Shown here: in pieces, positions 1 through 7,528 of the stretch | Numbering within the stretch: position 1 is the stretch's first letter | How the letters are laid out: every line of letters begins with the position of its first letter | Position numbers and translations under genes: made by a program | The notes under the pieces: model-generated | Seen by the model: the letters and a program-made list of their open reading frames with translations, nothing else | What the model was told of the DNA's origin: nothing | Databases searched by the model: none | Assembly (NCBI GenBank): GCA_937871685.1 | Contig: CALMOL010000324.1 | Span: 816 to 11,346, forward strand | From: an uncultured Verrucomicrobiota bacterium | GTDB lineage: Bacteria; Verrucomicrobiota; Verrucomicrobiia; Chthoniobacterales; SZAS-18 | DNA: 10,531 nt | Direction of reading: 5' to 3'

Positions 1-43
1 GATCGAAGCTCGGCGGCTCGCTTTCCGGTGAATCGGCAGGACA

Positions 44-61
44 GCGGGAGCAAGCTCCCGC
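44..61. repeat. Small perfect hairpin upstream of ftsY
   Basis: A perfect 7-bp inverted repeat, GCGGGAG / CTCCCGC, encloses a CAAG tetraloop. It lies about 100 bp before the ftsY start. No T-run follows on either strand, so it is not a textbook intrinsic terminator. It could end an upstream gene outside the window or be a REP-like extragenic palindrome; the sequence alone does not decide. Confidence 0.4.
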
Positions 62-95
62 ACTCCAAAACGCGTCTCGACCCCGCAACGCGCGA

Positions 96-164
96 ATGGC
101 CAAGCCGTTGTCCCGCCCGCCTCGCCACCCCGAGGCCGAACCGATTCACCTTCCCGTCCCGTGA
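96..164 (+). CDS. Possible 22-codon leader ORF overlapping the ftsY start
   Basis: An ATG at 96 opens a 22-codon frame rich in Pro, Arg and His. Its TGA stop (162-164) overlaps the ftsY GTG start as GTGA, an arrangement typical of translationally coupled genes. Third codon positions are mostly G or C, as in the real genes here. The frame is also open back to the left edge of the window, so this could instead be the tail of a longer upstream gene. I recognise no family. No Shine-Dalgarno is visible before either start. Chance open frames are common in DNA this GC-rich, so this is a weak call. Confidence 0.2.
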   Translation: MAKPLSRPPRHPEAEPIHLPVP

Positions 165-1000
165 GCTTTTTCAAGAACCTCTGGCAGAAATTCTCCGGCA
201 AGCCCGTGGACTGGGACGAGCTGGAGGAAACGCTCCTGCGCGCCGATCTCGGTGTGCCGCTCACGCTGAAGGTCATCCGGGACCTCCAAACGCTGCCGAA
301 GGTCACCTCGAAGGAGATCGTGGACACCACGCGCGCCGAGATCCTGCGCCTGCTCCCCTCGGACAACCCGCCGCTGCGCCCCCTGCCCGCGCGGCCGAAG
401 GTGATCCTCGTCGTGGGCGTCAATGGCACCGGCAAGACCACCTCCACCGCCAAGCTCGCCTTCTTGCTCCGCCAGCGCAGGCACTCCGTGATGCTCGCCG
501 CGGCCGACACCTTCCGCGCGGCCGCCATCGAGCAATTGTCCACCTGGGGCGAGCGCCTCGGCGTGGAGGTGGTGAAGGGCCAATACAACGGCGATCCCGC
601 CGCGCTATGCTACGACGCGCTGGAGCGCGCCGAGAAGCAGAACGTCGAGTTCCTGCTGTGCGACACCGCCGGCCGCCTCCACACGCGGGCAAACCTCATG
701 GGCGAGCTGGCCAAGATCTCGCGCACGCTGGCCAAGCGCGATCCCACCGCGCCGCACGAGTCCTTCCTGGTCGTGGATGCCACCACCGGCTCGAACGCGC
801 TGATGCAGGCCAAGGAATTCCAGGCCGCCGCGAATCTCACCGGCATGATCGTCACGAAGCTCGACGGCTCCGGCAAGGGCGGCGTCCTGGTGGCGATCCA
901 GAACGAGCTGGGCATTCCCACGCGCTTCATCGGCACCGGCGAGAAGCCCGACCAGTTCGCGCCGTTCGACGCGCGCGACTTCGTGGAGCGGGTGATGTGA
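161..1000 (+). CDS. ftsY: Signal recognition particle receptor GTPase FtsY
   Basis: FtsY docks SRP-bound ribosome-nascent-chain complexes at the cytoplasmic membrane and hands them to SecYEG; FtsY and Ffh activate each other's GTPase. The 279-residue protein is a compact NG-domain form. A basic, aromatic amphipathic N-terminus (SFFKNLWQKF, residues 2-11) fits the known membrane-targeting helix and leads into the helical N domain. The G domain shows the P-loop GVNGTGKTT (86-94), DTFRAAA (116-122), DTAGR (168-172), TKLDGSGKGG (232-241) and the closing GTGEKPDQF (258-266). It lacks the long acidic A domain of the Escherichia coli protein, as many bacterial FtsYs do. The GTG at 161 is chosen because it starts exactly at the conserved amphipathic helix; no clear Shine-Dalgarno precedes it. 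It converges on the toxin-antitoxin remnant, with 25 bp between the stops. Confidence 0.96.
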   Translation: MSFFKNLWQKFSGKPVDWDELEETLLRADLGVPLTLKVIRDLQTLPKVTSKEIVDTTRAEILRLLPSDNPPLRPLPARPKVILVVGVNGTGKTTSTAKLAFLLRQRRHSVMLAAADTFRAAAIEQLSTWGERLGVEVVKGQYNGDPAALCYDALERAEKQNVEFLLCDTAGRLHTRANLMGELAKISRTLAKRDPTAPHESFLVVDATTGSNALMQAKEFQAAANLTGMIVTKLDGSGKGGVLVAIQNELGIPTRFIGTGEKPDQFAPFDARDFVERVM

Positions 1001-1010
1001 TGGGTAGCTG

Positions 1011-1031
1011 GCGTGGGATCGCCTCTCACGC
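1011..1031. terminator. Hairpin between convergent ftsY and toxin gene
   Basis: GCGTGGGA (1011-1018) pairs with TCTCACGC (1024-1031), including one G-U pair, across a 5-nt loop. It sits between the ftsY stop and the opposite-strand toxin stop, overlapping the latter. The position suits a bidirectional terminator, but no T-run follows on either strand. Confidence 0.3.
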
Positions 1032-1411
1032 GAGCTTCAAGCCGAGCACTTGTTGGAAGTGGCTGTCCCCCGTCAGCAGCGGCCAGTCGTGTTCCGTGGC
1101 CAGCGCGGCGATCCAAAGATCGTTTTCGGGAATCGGAGTCCCCGCGCGTCGCAGCGCCACGCGCAAATCGGCATACGTCTTCGTGGTCTGAACCGGGAGG
1201 GGCAGCAGGCTCACCGCTGGCAGGAAGGCAGCTAGGGCAGCCTGCTGCGCGGCAGAGTTCTGAGTCAATCGAGCGCCTGCTTCCAATTCACCGAGCGCGA
1301 TCAATGGAAGCCAAAGTCGTTGGCCGGCGGCCGCTATTTTCGCTTCCGCGCCGGGCTGCCCCGGAACACCGCCACCACGCTGGAGATGTCCAGCACCACG
1401 CCGCCATTCAC
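1026..1411 (-). pseudogene. VapC-like PIN-domain toxin, frameshifted near its start
   Basis: PIN-domain VapC toxins are Mg-dependent ribonucleases that cut tRNA or rRNA and are held inactive by their VapB partner. Read from the GTG at 1411, the first 19 codons give VNGGVVLDISSVVAVFRGS, the standard PIN opening with the first catalytic Asp at residue 8. That frame stops at 1336-1334. The rest of the domain is intact one frame away, starting from the C-run at 1355-1353: LPLIALGELEAG (second acidic residue), TPIPENDLWIAA (third), LLTGDSHFQQ (fourth), ending LGLKLA. One missing base near 1355, or a -1 shift, rejoins the halves. All four expected acidic residues are therefore encoded, but not in one frame. 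As read, the gene is broken. A sequencing deletion in the C-run is a real alternative, and programmed frameshifting is less likely because no classical slippery heptamer is seen. Confidence 0.75.
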
Positions 1412-1667
1412 GCGCGTCCACCTTTCCGAAATTCTCCGAGATGACTCGCTCCAAGTCTGCTCCCTCCTCGGGACTCAGGATGGTGGCGCTGCGACGGAGT
1501 GCCGCGTCCCGCTGAACTCGCGCCTCGTCCTGCAAGCGATGAATCAAAGCCGCGGCTTCCTCCAGCTTGGCTGGTGGCAAACCCTGCAAATCTTCCACGA
1601 TTTCTTCCAGCGCGGTCCTGCCGCAGGCTATCGGTGACGGTTCGACAGGCAAGTGCCGGACCACCAC
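1404..1667 (-). CDS. VapB-like antitoxin, reading through into the toxin
   Basis: A small, mostly helical protein directly upstream of the PIN toxin, matching the gene order of VapBC-type modules. It contains LEEIVEDLQGLPPAKLEEAA (residues 20-39), a helix with basic patches (LIHRLQDEARVQRDAALRRS), and LSPEEGADLERVISENF followed by VDAREW. The pattern resembles small type II antitoxins that end in an acidic stretch and a C-terminal Trp. No stop follows that Trp (codon 1406-1404). The frame continues to 1026 through the out-of-frame start and then the in-frame remainder of the toxin, giving a 213-residue antitoxin-toxin fusion lacking the first PIN catalytic Asp. The GTG at 1667 is 12 bp after the metalloprotease stop. 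GTG 1664 and TTG 1652 are other possible starts. Assignment to the VapB class comes mainly from position; the DNA-binding fold cannot be named from sequence alone. Confidence 0.6.
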
Positions 1668-1679
1668 CGACCAGCTCGC

Positions 1680-4600
1680 TCACGGCCGCAGCACGCGCAG
1701 GCGCAGGAAGCGACGTGGCGCGCCGGGGCCGGAAGGCGTCACGTCGCCCACGGTCGCGCTCACCGCGCCGTTGGCGGCGGGCGTCTCGTCGAGCGAGCTG
1801 GGCGACTGCCCCGGCGAGGCCGCGGTCGCGCCACCCGCCACGCTGCGGGCGATCTCGGTCCAGGTGCCGCCGAGGTCCGCCGACGCCTCGACGGCATAGG
1901 TGAGGTCCGTGAGCGCCGGGTTCCGCTGAAAGGTCAGCGTGAGGTAAGCCCCGGAACGGCCGGCGGCGGGCGCGCCGGGCGGCAAGCCGGCGGCGCGCGG
2001 GTCGGAACCCAGCGCGTATTCGAGCAGGTTCGACCAGCCGTCGCCATCGGGATCGGCACCGGGTCCGCCCACCGCCGGATCGTTCAGCTCCGCCGGGGTG
2101 AAGCGGCCGGCGAGCCAAGCGTTGAAGCCGGCAAGCGAGGGGCCGTAGGCGGAAAGGTCGGTCGCGTAAAAAGGGTTTGGCACGCTTTGCCCGCCCGCGA
2201 GGCCGACGACGCCGTCACCCAGCGTGGTGCCAAGGTGCGTGATCGTCACCGTGCCGTCCGCGCCCAGCTCGGCCTGCGCGTTGAGCACCGCGGCGCCGGT
2301 GTTGTTCGCCGGGACGTTCGCAAAGGTCACCACCACGCGCGGCGGGCCGGACACGACGCGGTAGGAGATTGTGCCGCCCTTGGACAGATCGAGCGACGCG
2401 CCGAAGAGCGACACGCGCCGCCGCCCGCTCGTGAAATGGAGGCTCGGCGCGCTGTCGCTGCCGTTGTCACCGCTCTCGAAGGTCACGTTGCCGCTCGTGT
2501 TTACGTAGATTTGCGAGAACGCTTGCCCGAAGAGCTTCGGCGACACGCTCAGCCCCGACACCCGCCAGGAGCCGCCGGTGAGCGTGCCGCTCGTGAGTGC
2601 CACGGTGGCCGCGCCGCCGGCCGCGAGCACGGTACCGCCCGCCGGGTCCACCGGGAAGCCCAGGGCCGGGTCGCTCGCGCCCGCGTAGGCGGCGGCGCTC
2701 GTCGGCGTGAAGGTCAGGCGGCGGTTGTTGAGGTCGAAGGGGCGCAGCGTCGTCGCGCCGGAGGCGAAGGTCTCGGTGTAAACGTCCGGAGCATCGTTGT
2801 CGGCGATGGTCAGCGCGACGGCCGGGGCGTCGGAGAGCTGATAGCGCGCCCCCGTGGTCATCGTCAGGATCACGTTCTCGGCGCCCTCGGGCAAGGCATC
2901 GTCCACCGGCGTGAGGCGCAGGAGCGCCGTGGCCGCGCCGGCCGGCAGGGTGAGCGTGCCCACGCCGGTGGCGGGGTCGAAGGTTCCCGTGGCCGGCGGC
3001 ACCGCGGCCACCGTGTAGTCGGCGGTCCGGCTGGCCACGCCCGCGAGCGTGTAGAAGACGGTGAGCGCGCTCGTAGCCGGCGCCTGCGCGCCGCGCGCGA
3101 TCGTGAAATCGGCGGGAATCGACCCGGCCTCGCGCGGAGGCTGCGCGGGCGCGGTCGCCGCGACGATGGGTCCGACGAGCGTGCCGGTGAAGTCGAAGCC
3201 AGCCGCGTTGGCCGAGACGGCCACGGGATTGGCGAAGCCGGCGGTCGCCTCGCCGGTGAAGGTGCTGGACAAGGCATGGAGCGTGTAGGAGCCGGCGGCG
3301 AGGTTGGCGAGCGTGTATCGGCCGTCGTCGTTGGTGTAGGTCCCGCGGTAGGCGGTGCCGGTCAGGCCGTTGTGGACGCGCACGCCGGCCACGGCGCGGC
3401 CGTAATCATTCACCACGCGGCCGCTCGCGGCGAAGGTCGTGGGCGCGCCGACGGTGACGACGACGGAGCGCACGCTCGTGCCGCCCTTCATGTCTGATGC
3501 GGTGCAGCGCACGAGATACACGCCGGCCGCCGGCCACGACGCGCTGGCCGCCGCGGCGTTCGGGCCGACCGCGCCGTTGCCGAAGTCCCACCAGTAGGCG
3601 AGCGCGTCGCCGTCGGGATCGGACGCCGCCGCGGTGAAGGTGACCGAAGCATTGACCGCGGCGGTGGCCGCCGAGGCCGAAAGCGAGAGCGTGGGCGGCT
3701 GGTTGCCGGGGAAGGCGCCGCGGTTGATGACCACGTCCACGCTCGGCGGAGTGGTGGCAGCGTTGCGCGCGATGGGCGTGATGTGGACGCCGGCGTAGGG
3801 ATCGGAAAAGGTCCGTCCGACGACGAGCGCGGCATCCCCCGTGCCGGCAGTGCCGCCGGGGGCGAGGTCGAGGAGGCTGGTGCCGCCATTGGAGGAAGCC
3901 CACGGGCTCCAGTGGAGGATCACGCCGTTGGCCAGGGTGGCGTTCGTGGACCACTGCACGCGGTGCTCCAGCCAGTAGAAGCGAGTGGCGTCCTTCGGCG
4001 TGCGCACCGCGAGCGGCTGGCCGGCCGTGAGCGCGTTCTGGTCGAAGGCGTGGATGCGGTAGGTGCCGCTCGTCGTGGCAGTGAGGACGTTGCCGTTGGG
4101 CAGCCAGCCGAGGAGCCAGCGGTGGCAGGCGTTGAACGAGCGGTTGCCGGCGCTGGCGGAGCCCATCGTGTCGTAGGTGTCGCCGTATTCGGTGTTGGTG
4201 CCGGCGCCGATCACGGTGTCGTTCGTCGCGGCCCAAAGGTTGGCGTGCCAGACGCCGAGGTTATGGCCCCACTCGTGGCAGGCCACGCCGGTGGACGAAG
4301 TTTGGAGCCACACGCCCCGGGCGCCGACGTAGGCCTGGCCGGAAAACCCGTAGATCGAGGCGTAGCGAAACCACTCGAAGTCGTAGCTCAGGTAATTGTA
4401 GCCGGCGGCGGTGGCGGCCGCGCGGGCGTCGGCGAGGAAGGTGATGGACGAGTTCTGGTCGGCGGCGTAAGCCGCCTTCGTCTTGGGCATCGTGATGACC
4501 ACGGGCGTGACGAGCGAGTTGGCGAGGTCGATGCGCGTGGTGCCGTAGGAATTCTCCGAGATGAACGCGTCGGTCGCCGCGAGCAGGCTTTGCCCGGCCG

Positions 4601-5582
4601 CCACGGTCATCGGCTCGGCCAGGTCGTCGGTAAAGTTCAGGCGCACGAGCAGGATCCGCTTCGTGCCTTGATTGTAGGAGCTGTCCGTGGCCGGCGGGCC
4701 GGCCGCGTCGCGCACGGCGGCGTGAAGCTGGTCCGTGACGTCCGCCAGATGCCCCGCGCCGCAGAAGAATTGCACCGTTCCGCCGATCTCCGCCGCGAGA
4801 TCGTCCTCCTCCACGACGGTCGGGCGCACGTCCACGACGCTCTCGCCGGACACGGGGCAAGTCGCTTCGACGGGCTTGCCGGCGGGGATGACCTCGCCCC
4901 GGGCCATCACGCGCACGGGGCTCTCGGCGACGGCCATGGTGCCGTCGAGGGCGATGCCCGTGAGCGGCACGTTGTCGGCCGTGGGCTGGCGCAGCCGCGC
5001 GCCATACACGCTGGCGGCGTAGGTGGCGCCGCCGGGAAGGACCACCTCGCGCCGCACCGCGGGCGGGCCGGCGGCGGTGGTCGGCAGCGCCGCCAGGACG
5101 CGGAAGGAGGCGCGCGCGCTCACCGGCTCCTCCAGCAGCGCCCTCACCTCAGCCGGAAGCCGCTGCCGCACGAGCGGAGGCACTGCCTCCGCGAGGGCTC
5201 GCTCCGGGTCGGTGGAAATCAACGCCGCCAGCGCCGCGCGCCGTTCCCGGGCCAGCTCCACGCCGCGCGCGAGGGAGTGCGGCGCGGCGCTGGACGCGCC
5301 CTCCGCGTCCGCCCACGCGCGGAACTTGGCAAAAGGCAGCTCGGCCTCCGGCATTTTCCCGAGGAAGGCCGTCGGCTGGATTCCTGCCGCCGCCGCAGAC
5401 GACTCTCTCCCGGCGTCGCCAGCCGGCACCGCCTTCACCGAAGCTCCTTCGCCGCGCGCCGGCGGCGCAGCGACCGGCCGTTCCCGCACGATTGGCTGGG
5501 GGTCGAGAAGCTGCCGCGCCAAGGCGGCCAGCGCCACGCACAGCGCGCCCGTGAGCAACCAGGATCGGGGGGGGATTTTCAC
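1680..5582 (-). CDS. Large secreted metzincin (M11-like) metalloprotease with PKD and Calx-beta-like modules
   Basis: A 1300-residue exported zinc endopeptidase, probably acting outside the cytoplasm on proteins or matrix. Numbering is from the GTG at 5582, chosen because a Lys/Arg start plus hydrophobic segment (residues 8-22, ending ALA) forms a signal peptide and GGGGGG lies just upstream. A TTG at 5663 would add 27 unlikely residues. The catalytic region (about 308-505) carries the full metzincin zinc motif HEWGHNLGVWH (436-446), a downstream Met-turn YDTMGSA (470-476) and a CHRWLLGWLP segment (486-495), the pattern of gametolysin-like M11 peptidases. Then follow a PKD domain (about 628-711, with YWWDFGNG), a carboxypeptidase-regulatory-like beta domain (718-775), a Calx-beta-like domain (823-929, closing LTIADND), an unassigned beta-rich region, and a C-terminal module around DPDGDGWSNLLEYALGSDP (1177-1195) seen in verrucomicrobial secreted proteins. 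The Cys-containing pair CPVSGE (242-247) and FFCGAGH (272-278) lies before the catalytic region. It starts 77 bp after the Kelch gene, probably in the same transcript. Confidence 0.85.
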   Translation of the reverse strand: MKIPPRSWLLTGALCVALAALARQLLDPQPIVRERPVAAPPARGEGASVKAVPAGDAGRESSAAAAGIQPTAFLGKMPEAELPFAKFRAWADAEGASSAAPHSLARGVELARERRAALAALISTDPERALAEAVPPLVRQRLPAEVRALLEEPVSARASFRVLAALPTTAAGPPAVRREVVLPGGATYAASVYGARLRQPTADNVPLTGIALDGTMAVAESPVRVMARGEVIPAGKPVEATCPVSGESVVDVRPTVVEEDDLAAEIGGTVQFFCGAGHLADVTDQLHAAVRDAAGPPATDSSYNQGTKRILLVRLNFTDDLAEPMTVAAGQSLLAATDAFISENSYGTTRIDLANSLVTPVVITMPKTKAAYAADQNSSITFLADARAAATAAGYNYLSYDFEWFRYASIYGFSGQAYVGARGVWLQTSSTGVACHEWGHNLGVWHANLWAATNDTVIGAGTNTEYGDTYDTMGSASAGNRSFNACHRWLLGWLPNGNVLTATTSGTYRIHAFDQNALTAGQPLAVRTPKDATRFYWLEHRVQWSTNATLANGVILHWSPWASSNGGTSLLDLAPGGTAGTGDAALVVGRTFSDPYAGVHITPIARNAATTPPSVDVVINRGAFPGNQPPTLSLSASAATAAVNASVTFTAAASDPDGDALAYWWDFGNGAVGPNAAAASASWPAAGVYLVRCTASDMKGGTSVRSVVVTVGAPTTFAASGRVVNDYGRAVAGVRVHNGLTGTAYRGTYTNDDGRYTLANLAAGSYTLHALSSTFTGEATAGFANPVAVSANAAGFDFTGTLVGPIVAATAPAQPPREAGSIPADFTIARGAQAPATSALTVFYTLAGVASRTADYTVAAVPPATGTFDPATGVGTLTLPAGAATALLRLTPVDDALPEGAENVILTMTTGARYQLSDAPAVALTIADNDAPDVYTETFASGATTLRPFDLNNRRLTFTPTSAAAYAGASDPALGFPVDPAGGTVLAAGGAATVALTSGTLTGGSWRVSGLSVSPKLFGQAFSQIYVNTSGNVTFESGDNGSDSAPSLHFTSGRRRVSLFGASLDLSKGGTISYRVVSGPPRVVVTFANVPANNTGAAVLNAQAELGADGTVTITHLGTTLGDGVVGLAGGQSVPNPFYATDLSAYGPSLAGFNAWLAGRFTPAELNDPAVGGPGADPDGDGWSNLLEYALGSDPRAAGLPPGAPAAGRSGAYLTLTFQRNPALTDLTYAVEASADLGGTWTEIARSVAGGATAASPGQSPSSLDETPAANGAVSATVGDVTPSGPGAPRRFLRLRVLRP

Positions 5583-5624
5583 GCGCCCCCCAGAAGCAGG
5601 AAGGTTGCCAACGGGTATCGAGCG

Positions 5625-5643
5625 CCGACCCGATTCCGGTCGG
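5625..5643. other. Hairpin between Kelch and metalloprotease genes
   Basis: CCGACC (5625-5630) and GGTCGG (5638-5643) form a 6-bp stem with a 7-nt loop, 17 bp after the Kelch stop and 42 bp before the protease GTG. It has no T-run. It could reduce read-through or stabilise an mRNA end between the two genes, or be chance in GC-rich sequence. Confidence 0.25.
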
Positions 5644-5659
5644 GGGCCTGCCCGAGCCC

Positions 5660-7528
5660 TCAAGGCAGCTCATATACCTCGACCAAGCCGTTTCCGGTGC
5701 CACCATTCCGGCCGCGCACGGTGGCGGTGTAGGTGCCCGGCGGCAGGATGACCAGGAGGGCTGATTCCGCCGGCTGGGACGGGGCGAGACCAGTGGAACT
5801 GATGTCCGCGCCCTGGGTCGATTGCCAGTTGTCGTTGGAAGCCAGCAGATTCGCCCCGGAGCGCAGCTCCAGCATGGGATCGGCGAGGACATTCGGCACG
5901 CCGGCTCCCGCGAGGGATGGGCCAAGGGCGCGCACCAGCACGCGCCGGGTTCGGCCCCCTTGGACCACGAAACCGGCGATCATCACGTTGTCGCCCGTGC
6001 CGACGGGGCCGCGCGTGGACAGGTTCACGAGCCTCGGGGCGGCGGCGATCGAGGCGTCATAGACCTCCACGAGGCAGTTGCCGGACCCGCCGCTCGCGCC
6101 GCGCACCACGGCCGTGTAGGCACCCTCGCCCAGCGTCACCACGCACGCGCTTTCACTCGCGTCGGCGGGGGCCAGGCCCAGCGCCCGCAACTCGGCCGCC
6201 GCCGGATCGTCCCCCCAAGTGTCGTTGCTGGCCACGGCTGCGCCCGAGGAATCGAAGAGGGCGAGCTGGGGATTCGCCAGGGTGCCCGGCACGCTGGCGC
6301 CTGCCGCCAGGGACGGGCCGAGGGCGCGCACCACGACTCTCTTCGGTCCCCCGACCAGGACGAAGCCGCCAATCAGCACGTTGTCCCCGGCATCCGTGCG
6401 CAGGCGAGTGGACACGTTGATCAGGCGCGACTCGGGGGCGACGGATGCGTAGAGCACTTCCGCGCTGCCGACGACGGGGCCACCAAAGCTGCCGTTGATG
6501 CCACCCGCGATGAGAAAGCGGTCGCCGGACAAGAGGCTGACCGAGGCATTGGACCGCGGACCCAGCGTGCCGTCAGCGACGCTCCAGCGTCCCGTCGTCG
6601 GGTCGTAAAGCTCCGCAGTGGCGAGGGTGCCGTTGCGGCCGAGGCCGCCAAAGGCTATCACCCGGCCGTTCGGCAGGAGCGCCGCGGCCTGCGAGTGCCG
6701 CGCGGTCAAGAGATTGCCGGTGGCGCTCCAAGCACCCGTCGCGGGGTCGAAAAGCTCCGCTCGCACGATCGGGCCGTTGCCGTCGTAGCCTCCGGCGGCG
6801 AGCACCTTGCCGCTGAGCAGAAGAGTGACGCGGTGAAATTGCCGCGGTCCGCCCATGGCCCCGGCGCCGCTCCACGCGCCGGTGGCGGGGTTGTAAATTT
6901 CCGCGCTGGCGAGCGTGCCGTTCAACTCCGTGGAGCGGACTCCGCCGACAACGAGCACGCGACCATCGTTCAGAAGCGTGGCCGAGTGAAAGTAGCGCCC
7001 CGTGGCGAGCGGCACGGTGGGAGTCCAGGTGCCGGCGGCAGGATCGTAGAGCTCGGCGCTGGCCAACCCCCCGTAGTTGGCGCCCTGCCCGCCGACCACG
7101 AGCACCTTGCCATCCGGCAGCGTAGTCGCCGTGTGGCCGTGACGCGCCTCGGCCAGGGAAGCCCCCGCGCTCCAGGTCCCCGCCGCGGGGTCGTAGATCT
7201 CGGTGCGGGCGTCTGGGAAAACGCTGAACCCTCCCGCCACCAGCACCTTGCCGCCGGGAAGAAGCGAGGCCGTGTGCTGCACGCGCGGAAGAGCTAGCCG
7301 TCCGGTATCACTCCAAGCCCCGGTGGCCGGCTCGTAAAGCTCGGCGCTGTTGCTGGGCACGCCGCTGCCGCCGCCCGCAACGAGCACCCTCCCATCCGTC
7401 AGGACCGTGGCCGAGTGGCCGGTGCGCGCCGTGGCCATGGAGCCGGTGGCGCGAAGGTCGAGTTCCTCGGCCAAGGCGGAGGTCATCGACCCAAATGCGA
7501 TCGCGAGGAATACACCGAGAGATTTCAT
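5660..7528 (-). CDS. Secreted seven-bladed Kelch protein with two C-terminal ALGPSLA repeats
   Basis: A 622-residue exported protein. The ATG at 7528 is chosen because it opens a clean signal peptide (hydrophobic core about 4-18, SALA before the cleavage point at 20/21). An upstream in-frame extension gives non-signal-like sequence. The preceding bases are pyrimidine-rich with no Shine-Dalgarno. Residues 31-360 hold seven Kelch-type repeats, each with an (A/G)R-x-x-H/Q-like turn, a G(K/R)VLVxGG strand and an ELYDPATGxW end (for example 46-52, 93-100, 140-147, 190-196, 240-247, 288-295, 336-343). Seven blades make a closed beta-propeller, usually a binding scaffold rather than an enzyme, though galactose-oxidase-like propellers share the fold. 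Two tandem copies of a roughly 120-residue module follow (about 368-491 and 499-620). Each has N(V/L)STR, GDNVxIxGFV, RALGPSLA, ASNDxW, GLAP, ESA and LVEVY. I know this module from verrucomicrobial exported proteins; its function is not established. It lies upstream of, and probably with, the metalloprotease. Confidence 0.85.
   Translation of the reverse strand: MKSLGVFLAIAFGSMTSALAEELDLRATGSMATARTGHSATVLTDGRVLVAGGGSGVPSNSAELYEPATGAWSDTGRLALPRVQHTASLLPGGKVLVAGGFSVFPDARTEIYDPAAGTWSAGASLAEARHGHTATTLPDGKVLVVGGQGANYGGLASAELYDPAAGTWTPTVPLATGRYFHSATLLNDGRVLVVGGVRSTELNGTLASAEIYNPATGAWSGAGAMGGPRQFHRVTLLLSGKVLAAGGYDGNGPIVRAELFDPATGAWSATGNLLTARHSQAAALLPNGRVIAFGGLGRNGTLATAELYDPTTGRWSVADGTLGPRSNASVSLLSGDRFLIAGGINGSFGGPVVGSAEVLYASVAPESRLINVSTRLRTDAGDNVLIGGFVLVGGPKRVVVRALGPSLAAGASVPGTLANPQLALFDSSGAAVASNDTWGDDPAAAELRALGLAPADASESACVVTLGEGAYTAVVRGASGGSGNCLVEVYDASIAAAPRLVNLSTRGPVGTGDNVMIAGFVVQGGRTRRVLVRALGPSLAGAGVPNVLADPMLELRSGANLLASNDNWQSTQGADISSTGLAPSQPAESALLVILPPGTYTATVRGRNGGTGNGLVEVYELP

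Noticed and set aside
28..1191. Plus-strand 387-codon frame across ftsY
   Set aside because: Out of frame with the unmistakable FtsY motifs and made of low-complexity Arg/Pro/Ala sequence.
5583..5663. Metalloprotease start at the TTG at 5663
   Set aside because: The added 27 residues are Arg/Pro-rich and would precede the signal peptide. The GTG at 5582 starts directly at the Lys/Arg-hydrophobic signal.
1653..7297. Very long open frames on the plus strand opposite the protease and Kelch genes (about 490-650 codons each)
   Set aside because: They mirror the strongly biased minus-strand codons, are Arg/Gly/Ala-rich with no motif, and overlap genes with clear domains. They are antisense shadows of GC-rich coding DNA.
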